From NCBI RefSeq assembly GCF_016654115.1, contig NZ_JAEQAZ010000014.1:19950-83949 (forward strand): a stretch of DNA of 64,000 nt. Reading direction: 5' to 3'. Positions 50,202 through 57,247 of this stretch are shown here, one piece after another; positions within the stretch are counted from its first letter, which is position 1, and every line of letters starts with the position of its first letter. Position numbers and translations under genes: made by a program. The notes beneath the pieces were generated by a model that was not told where the DNA came from, searched no databases, and saw nothing but the letters and a program-made list of their open reading frames with translations. Source of the DNA: Streptomyces sp. MBT53. Lineage in GTDB: Bacteria; Actinomycetota; Actinomycetes; Streptomycetales; Streptomycetaceae.

Positions 50202-52010
50202 TCAGGCCGCCTCCGTCGCGATCTGTTCGGGTGCCGTCAGCACGGCTGTGGCGTCGGACAGGTGGAGGACAAGGTCGGCGAGGGCGGCGAGCCGTCGGTC
50301 GTGGGTGATGAGGAAGGTCGTACGGCCGGCGGAGAGGTGGCGGATGGGGGCCATGATGCGGGCGGTCGCCGCGTCGTCGAGGCCGGTCGTGGGTTCGTCG
50401 AGGACGAGTACGGGTGCGGTGCGCAGCATGGCGCGGGCCAGGGCGATCCTGCGGCGCTGGCCGCCGGAGAGGTTGTTGCCGTGCTTGCCGACCGGGGTGT
50501 CGTAGCCCTCGGGCAGCGCGCTGACGAATCCGTGCGCGTCGGCCGCGACGGCGGCGGCGAGCACCTCGCTGTCGGCGGCGTCCGGACGGCCGTAGACGAT
50601 GTTCGCGCGGACCGTGTCGTCGAACAGCATGCTGTCCTGCGGGAGCAGGGTGATGTGGCGGCGCACCTCGTCCACCGGGAGTTCGGCGATGTCCCGGCCG
50701 TCGAGGAGGATGCGGCCCCGGGTGGGTTCGTGGAAGCGGAGGAGGAGTTTGCCGAGGGTGGACTTTCCGGCGCCGCTGGGGCCGGTCACGGCGACCAACA
50801 GGCCCGGGGGGATGTCGAGTTGGACGTGGTGGAGGACGGGGCCCGACGCGCCGGGGTAGGAGAAGCCGACGTCCTGGAAGGTGACGGCGCCGCGTACGGG
50901 TTCGGGGAGTGGCCGCATGTCGGGGTGGGAGGTGGGTTCGGGGGTGGTGCGGAGGATCTCTATCAGGCGTTCGCAGGCGGCGGTGGCTGTCGAGGCGCCG
51001 ACGAGGAGTTCGCCGAGTTCTTGCAGTCTCGGGTGGAGGTAGCTGAGGAAGGCGGCGAAGGAGAGCAGGCCGCCGACGGTGAGGTGGTGTTCGGAGATCT
51101 GCCACGCCCCGGCGCCGATCACGGCCAGCACGCTGAGGGTTTCGAGGAGTTCGCCGAGCGGGCCGTACACGGAGGAGAGCCGGATCTGGCGGAGTCCGGC
51201 CCGCATCCAGGTGCGTCCCTCGCGGTGCACCTTGCTGCTCTCCGCGCGCTGACGGCCGTAGGCCTGTACGAGGGGCATGTTGGCGAGGCTCTCCTCCAGG
51301 AGGGAGGCGAGGCGTCCGTTGCTGTCGCGTTCCGCGCGGGTGGCGGTGCGCATCAGGGTGCCGAAGACGCGGGCGCCGAGCCAGATCAGCGGGGCGGCTC
51401 CGAGGGTGATGAGCGCCAGCTGCCAGCTGGTCCGGAACGCGGCGGCGGCGAAGACGAGGGCGCCCGCGGCGGAGGTGATCAGCTCGACGGGGGCGGAGGC
51501 GACCAGGGTCTCGACGACCTCGACGTCGCCGGTGAGGCGGGTGACCAGATCGCCGGTGCCGTAGCGGTCGAGGGTGTCCGGCGGGGTGCGCTGGAGGTGT
51601 TCGAAGACGTGGTCGCGCAGACCCAGGAGGAAGTGTTCGCTGGTCCAGCCGGAGAGGTAGCTGCCGGCGGCCGAGGCCGCCGCGCCGGCCACGGCGAGGC
51701 CGAGCCAGAGTGCGGCCGGGCTCCAGAAGGCGTCGAGGTCGCCGGGGGCGAGGACGTCGTCGGTGAGGCGGCCCGCGATGGCGATCGCGACGGCGTCGGC
51801 GGCGGACGACGTGATGAGGAGCAGGGCGGAGAAGAGGACGGCGAGTCGGTTGCCGCGGACCAGGGGCCAGAAGGCGCGGAAGGCGGCGAGCGGGGAGACG
51901 CGGGCGTGCCGCATCCGGGACGACGGGCGGTGTTCCTCGGCCGCCGTCCAGTCCCAAGGCGTGCCGGGGTCCATGTCAGGCGGACGGGCGGACCCCGGCA
52001 CAGCCGTCAC
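50202..52010 (-). CDS. ABC exporter (fused membrane and ATPase domains)
   Basis: A 602-residue half-transporter of the exporter type. The transmembrane domain spans about 55-350; the ATPase domain has Walker A GPSGAGKST at 410-418, LSGGQ and VLVLDEPTTGLDD, and a final THDRRLAALADLV. It would work as a dimer and push a substrate out of the cell. The GTG at 52010 overlaps the stop of a 39-residue peptide gene (GTGA); an ATG at 51974 is the alternative start. There is no N-terminal C39 peptidase domain. The coupled peptide is a candidate cargo. Confidence 0.92.
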   Translation of the reverse strand: MTAVPGSARPPDMDPGTPWDWTAAEEHRPSSRMRHARVSPLAAFRAFWPLVRGNRLAVLFSALLLITSSAADAVAIAIAGRLTDDVLAPGDLDAFWSPAALWLGLAVAGAAASAAGSYLSGWTSEHFLLGLRDHVFEHLQRTPPDTLDRYGTGDLVTRLTGDVEVVETLVASAPVELITSAAGALVFAAAAFRTSWQLALITLGAAPLIWLGARVFGTLMRTATRAERDSNGRLASLLEESLANMPLVQAYGRQRAESSKVHREGRTWMRAGLRQIRLSSVYGPLGELLETLSVLAVIGAGAWQISEHHLTVGGLLSFAAFLSYLHPRLQELGELLVGASTATAACERLIEILRTTPEPTSHPDMRPLPEPVRGAVTFQDVGFSYPGASGPVLHHVQLDIPPGLLVAVTGPSGAGKSTLGKLLLRFHEPTRGRILLDGRDIAELPVDEVRRHITLLPQDSMLFDDTVRANIVYGRPDAADSEVLAAAVAADAHGFVSALPEGYDTPVGKHGNNLSGGQRRRIALARAMLRTAPVLVLDEPTTGLDDAATARIMAPIRHLSAGRTTFLITHDRRLAALADLVLHLSDATAVLTAPEQIATEAA

Positions 52011-52126
52011 TTGCCGTGCTTCTTGTGCTTGCGGTGGTGCTTCTTCTCGTGGTGCTTGTGATGCGCCTCCTTGGCGCACTCCTTCTTCTTGGCCTTCTTG
52101 GCCAGGGTGATCTTCGCGAAGGACAC
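52007..52126 (-). CDS. 39-residue Lys/His-rich peptide coupled to the ABC exporter
   Basis: A tiny gene, GTG to TGA, with GGGGAACGAC before the start. The peptide begins VSFAKITLAKKAKKKE and ends HHEKKHHRKHKKHGK; about two thirds of its residues are Lys or His, and it has a single cysteine at position 17. There is no hydrophobic signal peptide. Its stop overlaps the exporter start by four bases, so the two are translated together. It may be an exported cationic peptide, a metal binder or a nucleic-acid binder; nothing in the sequence decides between them. Confidence 0.65.
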   Translation of the reverse strand: MSFAKITLAKKAKKKECAKEAHHKHHEKKHHRKHKKHGK

Positions 52127-52291
52127 GTCGTTCCCCTTTCTCGGAGTTGGCAACCGGTAGTACGGGGGCGGCAGTTGGCGAACTCAGGAAGGGAGGTGAG
52201 GGTTGGATGATGTTCCCTTACCGAGGCCCTTACCCGGCCGACCCATGCCTGGCGAACGACGGACGCGAGGTTACGGATGCGTTCCGGACTC

Positions 52292-52320
52292 TTGACGACA
52301 GCCGTATGACTGCGTAGACA
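52292..52320 (+). promoter_or_regulatory. Promoter of the LacI gene
   Basis: TTGACG at 52292-52297, a 17-base spacer, and TAGACA at 52315-52320. The spacing and -35 are right for a housekeeping sigma-70-type promoter; the -10 is one base off TAnnnT. The 14-base repeats overlap it. Confidence 0.55.
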
Positions 52321-52347
52321 TGACAGCGCAGACATGACTGCGCAGCC
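52306..52347. repeat. Three tandem 14-base repeats over the LacI promoter
   Basis: ATGACTGCGTAGAC, ATGACAGCGCAGAC and ATGACTGCGCAGCC follow one another without gaps. They overlap the -10 region and the expected start of transcription, so they are probably a binding site for a regulator. Confidence 0.75.
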
Positions 52348-52377
52348 AGACGCAGAAACCGGCCATCGGGAGACACC

Positions 52378-53529
52378 ATGACGCGAGGGACAGGGCGGAG
52401 CGGGAACACCGCGGCTCCGCGCAGCGTGGACGTCGCGCGCCTGGCCGGGGTCTCGCAGAAGACGGTGTCGCGGGTCTTCAACGACGAGCAGTACGTCTCC
52501 GCCGATGTCCGCCGGCGCGTTCTCGAAGCCGCCGAGGAACTCGGCTACCGGCGCAACAACGCCGCCCGGGCCCTGGCCTCCGGACGCACCCGTTCGATCG
52601 GCGTCGTGACGCTGGGGACGGCGCTGTACGGTCCGGCCTCGCTGCTCATGGGGGTCGAGCGGGTCGTCCGGGACACCGGCTACGCGCTGCGCGTGGTCAA
52701 CACGATGGAAGGCGACCCGGCGGGCATGGCCGGTGCCGTGGACTCGCTCCTCGATCAGGGCGTGGACGGCATCGTCATCTCCGAACCGATCGAGGAGGAG
52801 GGCATCCCCGGTGACGACGGAAGTGCCGCTCCCCGTCTGAACGTTCCGATCCTCGTCCTCGGTGCGCCCTCGCCGGTCTCGGCACGGCTCGTGCTGACCG
52901 CGGGCGACGGCGCCGACCTGATGGCCCACACCGCCACCGAACACCTCCTGGAACTCGGTCATATGACGGTCCATCACCTCGCGGGTCCGCAGCGGTGGTA
53001 CGCCGCGCGGGACCGTCTCGACGGCTGGCGGGCCACCCTGACCGCACACGGCAGAGTCGTACCGCCGCCCGTCGAGGGCGACTGGTCGGCCGCGTCCGGG
53101 TACCGGGCGGGACGCCGACTGGCCGCGGACGGCGGTGTCACGGCGGTGTTCGCCGCCAACGACGACATGGCGATCGGACTGATCCGCGCGCTGACGGAGG
53201 CCGGGCTGCGGGTGCCCGAGGACGTCAGTGTGGTCGGCTTCGACGACATCCCGGTCGCCGCCTATGTGACTCCTCCGCTGACCACGGTGCGCCAGCCGTT
53301 CGACGCCGTGGCCCAGGAAGGGCTCAAGCGTCTGGTGCACGCCATCGAGAACCCGAACGCGGTTCCCTTACCGTCCAGCCCCCCGCCGGTCGACCTCATC
53401 ATCCGTACCTCGACCGCACCGCCGCCCGGCCGGACGACCCCGGCCCGCGGCAGACGTACCGCCGTCCGTTCCCGCGAGGGCGCGCGCCACGCTCCGCTGT
53501 CGAACGGAGGCCCGGCCACCCACCAGTGA
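52378..53529 (+). CDS. LacI-family regulator of the arabinose/GH42 locus
   Basis: A 383-residue LacI-type regulator. The helix-turn-helix DVARLAGVSQKTVSRVFNDE is at about 18-37, the hinge ARALASGRTRSIGVVT follows, and the sugar-sensing domain ends FDDIPVAAYVTPPLTTVRQPF. GGGAGACACC precedes the ATG. It stands directly before the ABC/GH42/GH93/araBA genes and probably represses them in the absence of an arabinose-containing sugar. The C-terminal 40 residues are a basic, Pro-rich tail not usual for the family. Codon 331 (53368-53370) is TTA, so in Streptomyces its full translation would need the bldA tRNA. Confidence 0.92.
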   Translation: MTRGTGRSGNTAAPRSVDVARLAGVSQKTVSRVFNDEQYVSADVRRRVLEAAEELGYRRNNAARALASGRTRSIGVVTLGTALYGPASLLMGVERVVRDTGYALRVVNTMEGDPAGMAGAVDSLLDQGVDGIVISEPIEEEGIPGDDGSAAPRLNVPILVLGAPSPVSARLVLTAGDGADLMAHTATEHLLELGHMTVHHLAGPQRWYAARDRLDGWRATLTAHGRVVPPPVEGDWSAASGYRAGRRLAADGGVTAVFAANDDMAIGLIRALTEAGLRVPEDVSVVGFDDIPVAAYVTPPLTTVRQPFDAVAQEGLKRLVHAIENPNAVPLPSSPPPVDLIIRTSTAPPPGRTTPARGRRTAVRSREGARHAPLSNGGPATHQ

Positions 53530-53617
53530 CGACGCCGGTCAGCCCGGACAGCACCAGCGCACGGCCGGTGCGTGACCAGAGGACGAGCCGCAGGTCCCGG
53601 TCCCGCCCCGTCCCTCC

Positions 53618-53644
53618 GAACGCCCTTGCCAGGCAAGGCCGTTC
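53618..53644. promoter_or_regulatory. LacI-type operator, ABC locus 2, site 1
   Basis: A 27-base inverted repeat: outer arms GAACG and CGTTC, inner core CCTTGCC-A-GGCAAGG, with one mismatched pair between. It differs from the CGAAAG sites of locus 1, so the two LacI proteins should have separate targets. Confidence 0.75.
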
Positions 53645-53835
53645 CTGAAGCCGGCAGACGGCGAGCCGCCTCGCCCCCACCGTCTCCGTCGCCGGTTCAC
53701 CACCTTCTTCCTCGGCCACGACCGCCCTCTCCGCATCCGGAGAAGTCGTCGGCCCGGTCCACGAGGACGCGTGCCCGACCCCGTCGGCGTCCGTTCCTCG
53801 GCCGGCGCGTCCGCGCCCTCCTCCATCACGCATCC

Positions 53836-53856
53836 GCACGCCCTTGCCAGGCGTGC
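53836..53856. promoter_or_regulatory. LacI-type operator, ABC locus 2, site 2
   Basis: GCACGCC-n7-GGCGTGC, 31 bases before the binding-protein start. It shares the 15-mer ACGCCCTTGCCAGGC with site 1, at an offset of 218 bases, so it is probably a second, weaker binding site. Confidence 0.6.
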
Positions 53857-53886
53857 CGTCAACTTCGCCACCGGCGGGAGTTCACC

Positions 53887-55284
53887 ATGCCCAGAAACAC
53901 CTCTTCGTCCACGCCCGGCCCCTTCTCGATGAGCCGTCGGGGCTTCCTCGCCACGACCGGCGCCCTGTCGCTCGGCGTCACCCTCACCGCCTGCGGCGGC
54001 AGCGGCTCCGGCGGCTCGACCGCGTCCAGCAAGCCGGTCAGCCAGGCCGACATCGACAAGGCCATGAAGACGCCGACCGAGCTGACGTTCTGGACCTGGG
54101 TCCCGAACATCGACAAGGAGGTCGCGCTCTTCGAGAAGAAGTACCCGGCCGTCAAGATCAAGGTCGTCAACGCCGGTCAGGGCACCCCGCAGTACACCAA
54201 GCTGCGCACCGCGCTCAAGGCGAACAGCGGCGCCCCGGACATGGTGCAGATCGAGTACCAGGCCATCCCGACCTTCACCATCACCGACAGCCTCCTGGAC
54301 CTGCGTCCCTACGGCGCCTCGGCCCTCAAGTCGACCTTCGTGGACTGGACTTGGGGCCAGGTCACCGGCAGCGGCGGCCAGATCTGGGCGATCCCGCAGG
54401 ACACCGGCCCGATGGGCATGCTGTACCGCAAGGACATCTTCGACAAGCACGGCATCGAAGTCCCCACCACCTGGGACGAGTTCGCCGCTGCGGCCCGCAA
54501 GCTGCACAAGGCCGACCCGGACGTCTACCTCACCAACCTCGCCGCCAACCAAGTCGCCGCCTGGCACGGCCTGTTGTGGCAGGCGGGCGCCAAGCCCTAC
54601 GCGCTGTCCGGCAAGAGCGACATCACCATCGGCGTGGACGACGCAGTCTCCCAGAAGCTCGGCGCGTACTGGGGCGGGCTCGCCAAGGACGGAGTCATCG
54701 GCGTGGAGCCGGACTTCACCGACTCCTGGTACGCGGCCCTCAACAAGGGCAAGTACGCGACCTGGCTGACCGCCGCCTGGGGCCCGGTGTTCCTGTCCGG
54801 CTCCGCCAAGGCCACCGCGGGCAAGTGGCGCGCTGCCCCGCTCCCGCAGTGGGACGCGAGCAAGCCCAGCTCGGGCAACTGGGGCGGTTCCACCACCGCG
54901 GTGATCCGCTCCACCAAGAACCCCATCCAGGCGGCGGTGTTCGCCCAGTTCCTCAACACCGATCCGGCCAGCGCCAAGATGTTCGCCACCGAGCAGTTCT
55001 TCTTCCCGGCGACCAAGGCCCTGCTCACGGAGGCCGACTTCGTGTCGGACGCGCCGACCTTCTACGGCGGCCAGAAGGTCAACCAGGTCTTCGCCGACAT
55101 CAGCTCCACGGTCAACTCCTCCTTCCAGTGGCCCCCGTTCCTCGACCAGGCGGCGACCGACTGGACCGAGACCGTCGGCAAGTCCCTCGCCGACAAGACG
55201 AACACCGTGCGCGCGCTGGGCAGTTGGCAGTCGCGGCTGACCACGTACGCCAAGACCCAGGGCTTCACGGTCCACTCGGCCTGA
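53887..55284 (+). CDS. ABC sugar importer, substrate-binding lipoprotein (locus 2)
   Basis: A 465-residue family 1 solute-binding protein. The N-terminus combines a twin-arginine-like [13 protein letters not shown] with the lipobox LTAC (Cys36), so it may be exported folded and then lipidated. Later segments [28 protein letters not shown] and [20 protein letters not shown] are typical. GGGAG precedes the ATG. Given the enzymes that follow it should bind an arabino- or galacto-oligosaccharide. A 13-base-pair hairpin follows the gene, which usually lets the binding protein be made in excess over the permeases. Confidence 0.92.
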   Translation: MPRNTSSSTPGPFSMSRRGFLATTGALSLGVTLTACGGSGSGGSTASSKPVSQADIDKAMKTPTELTFWTWVPNIDKEVALFEKKYPAVKIKVVNAGQGTPQYTKLRTALKANSGAPDMVQIEYQAIPTFTITDSLLDLRPYGASALKSTFVDWTWGQVTGSGGQIWAIPQDTGPMGMLYRKDIFDKHGIEVPTTWDEFAAAARKLHKADPDVYLTNLAANQVAAWHGLLWQAGAKPYALSGKSDITIGVDDAVSQKLGAYWGGLAKDGVIGVEPDFTDSWYAALNKGKYATWLTAAWGPVFLSGSAKATAGKWRAAPLPQWDASKPSSGNWGGSTTAVIRSTKNPIQAAVFAQFLNTDPASAKMFATEQFFFPATKALLTEADFVSDAPTFYGGQKVNQVFADISSTVNSSFQWPPFLDQAATDWTETVGKSLADKTNTVRALGSWQSRLTTYAKTQGFTVHSA

Positions 55285-55291
55285 CGGCGCG

Positions 55292-55321
55292 CCGGGTCCC
55301 GCGCGGCGGCGCGGGACCCGG
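55292..55321 (+). terminator. Intra-operon hairpin after the binding-protein gene
   Basis: A perfect 13-base stem (CCGGGTCCCGCGC with GCGCGGGACCCGG) and a GGCG loop, eight bases past the stop codon. There is no T tract. It probably protects the upstream transcript or partly terminates before the permeases. Confidence 0.75.
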
Positions 55322-55354
55322 ACCCCCGCACACCCCACCCCTCAGAAAGGCCCG

Positions 55355-56272
55355 ATGATGACTGCCACAACCGCGGCCTCCCCCAAGGGCCGGCGCGGCG
55401 GCGCGCGCCGCCGCCGGTCGGCAGGGCCACTGTTCGTCGCACCCTTCATGGCGCTGTTCCTGCTGCTCTTCCTCGCCCCGCTCGGCTACGCCGCCTATCT
55501 GAGCCTCTTCCAGGAACGGCTCATCGGCGGAACGGCGTTCGTCGGACTCGACAACTACGTCCGGGCCCTGGGCGACCCCCAGCTCATCCACGGTGTCGTA
55601 CGCGTCGCCCTGTTCTTCGTGATCCAGGTCCCGCTGATGCTGCTGCTGGCGCTGCTGTTCGCGCTCGCCCTCGACAGCGGGCTGCTGCGGTTCGCCAAGG
55701 TGATCCGGCTCGGCATCTTCGTCCCGTACGCCGTGCCGAGCGTGGTCGCCGCGCTCATGTGGGGCTATCTGTACGGGCCGGACTTCGGCCCGTTCGCCCA
55801 GCTGAGCCACGATCTGCATCTGCCGGCCCCGGACTTCCTCAGCGACGGCTGGATGCTCGGCAGTCTGTCGAACATCGTGACCTGGGAGTTCGTCGGCTAC
55901 AACATGATCATCCTGTACGCCGCGCTGCGCACCATTCCCGAGGAGCTGTACGAGGCCGCCGCGATGGACGGCGCGGGCGCCTGGCGCATCGCCTGGTCCA
56001 TCAAACTGCCCGCTCTGCGGCCCGCGTTGATGCTCACCCTGCTGTTCTCTGTGATCGGCAGCTTCCAACTCTTCAACGAACCAAAGCTGTTGATGAGCAT
56101 CGCCCCGGACGTGATCAGCAGTTCCTACACCGCCAACCTCTACGCCTACACGCTCGCGTTCACCGGACAGCAGGTCAACTACGCGGCCACGGTGTCCTTC
56201 CTCCTCGGCCTCGTCATCGTGATCGTCTCCTATGCCGTCCTGCTCACCGCCAACCGCAGGAGGACATCATGA
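55355..56272 (+). CDS. ABC sugar importer permease (MalF type, locus 2)
   Basis: A 305-residue permease with a basic N-terminus (KGRRGGARRRRSAG) and six membrane segments. The EAA loop is YEAAAMDGAGAWRIAWSI near 208. AAAGG precedes the ATG. It overlaps the second permease by four bases. Confidence 0.93.
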   Translation: MMTATTAASPKGRRGGARRRRSAGPLFVAPFMALFLLLFLAPLGYAAYLSLFQERLIGGTAFVGLDNYVRALGDPQLIHGVVRVALFFVIQVPLMLLLALLFALALDSGLLRFAKVIRLGIFVPYAVPSVVAALMWGYLYGPDFGPFAQLSHDLHLPAPDFLSDGWMLGSLSNIVTWEFVGYNMIILYAALRTIPEELYEAAAMDGAGAWRIAWSIKLPALRPALMLTLLFSVIGSFQLFNEPKLLMSIAPDVISSSYTANLYAYTLAFTGQQVNYAATVSFLLGLVIVIVSYAVLLTANRRRTS

Positions 56273-57195
56273 CGACCACCCTTCCCCCGGCCGAGCTCGC
56301 TCCGTCGGCGAAGCGGGCTCCGGCCGGCGCGGGCAAGCGGCGCAGGAAGCGTCACAGCACCCCGCTGACGATCGCCATGCTGGCCGTCCTGGCGTACTTC
56401 CTGCTGCCGCTGCTGTGGTTGCTGGTCGCCTCGACGAAGAGCACCCAGGACCTCTTCAACACCTTCGGCCTGTGGTTCTCGCACGCCCCGCAGCTGCTGA
56501 CGAACGTCAGGGCCACCTTCACCCAGGACGACGGCGTCTTCGTGCACTGGCTGCTCAACACGGTCATGTACGCGGGTGTCAGCTCGGTCGGCGCCGCGCT
56601 GCTCGCGGCGGCCGGCGGCTACGGGTTCGCCAAGTTCCGCTTCCGCGGCGACCGGGTGGCCTTCAACCTCGTCGTGGGCGCCGTGATGGTCCCGGCCACC
56701 GCGCTGGCGATCCCGACCTATCTGCTGTTCGCCAAGGCGGGCCTGGTCAACACCCCTTGGGCCGTCATCCTGCCGTCGCTGGTCAACCCGTTCGGCCTGT
56801 ACCTGATGCGGGTGTACGCCGAGGACGCCGTCCCCGACAGCATCCTGGAGGCCGCCCGGATCGACGGCGCCGGCGAGGCGCGGATCTTCTTCCGCATCGT
56901 CCTGCGGCTCCTCGGTCCCGGTCTGGTGACCGTCCTGCTGTTCACGCTGGTGGCGACCTGGAACAACTACTTCCTGCCGCTGATCATGCTGAACAACCCG
57001 AACCTGTACCCCGTCACCGTCGGCCTCTCCTCCTGGGCCGCGCAGGCCCAGAACGGCGGGGCGGGCTCCAGCAGCGACATGCTCGCGCTGGTGGTGACCG
57101 GCTCCCTGATCTCGATCGTCCCGCTGGTCGTGGCGTTCCTGATGCTCCAGCGGTACTGGCAGAGCGGCCTGGCGTCCGGCGGCGTCAAGCAGTAG
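56269..57195 (+). CDS. ABC sugar importer permease (MalG type, locus 2)
   Basis: A 308-residue permease. AGGAGG lies six bases before the ATG. The EAA loop is LEAARIDGAGEARIFFRIVL near 194, and the usual late motif NNYFLPLIMLNNPNLYPVTV is present. It pairs with the preceding permease. No ATPase gene follows, which again points to a shared ATPase encoded elsewhere. Confidence 0.93.
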   Translation: MTTTLPPAELAPSAKRAPAGAGKRRRKRHSTPLTIAMLAVLAYFLLPLLWLLVASTKSTQDLFNTFGLWFSHAPQLLTNVRATFTQDDGVFVHWLLNTVMYAGVSSVGAALLAAAGGYGFAKFRFRGDRVAFNLVVGAVMVPATALAIPTYLLFAKAGLVNTPWAVILPSLVNPFGLYLMRVYAEDAVPDSILEAARIDGAGEARIFFRIVLRLLGPGLVTVLLFTLVATWNNYFLPLIMLNNPNLYPVTVGLSSWAAQAQNGGAGSSSDMLALVVTGSLISIVPLVVAFLMLQRYWQSGLASGGVKQ

Positions 57196-57247
57196 CGCGC
57201 GTCCGCGTTCCTCGTACCACTTCCCGTTTCCCCGGAGGTTTCCCCCC

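Larger units (their letters stand above)
52127..52377. other. Promoter region between peptide/exporter and LacI gene
   Basis: These 251 bases hold divergent promoters. On the right side a consensus-like promoter and three tandem 14-base repeats precede the LacI gene. On the left, near 52180-52240, I see only GGAAGGGAGGTGAGG and CCCTTACC repeats without a clear meaning. Confidence 0.5.
53530..53886. other. Long leader region of ABC locus 2
   Basis: These 357 bases lie between the LacI gene and the binding-protein gene. They hold the two related operator-like sites at 53618 and 53836. The frame of the binding protein stays open through most of the region, but the translation is Arg/Pro-rich noise without a start signal, so I treat it as non-coding leader. 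Confidence 0.6.

Noticed and set aside
53572..53886. N-terminal extension of the second binding protein
   Set aside because: The frame is open but Arg/Pro/Ser-rich, has no ribosome-binding site, and would bury the signal peptide and lipobox inside the protein.
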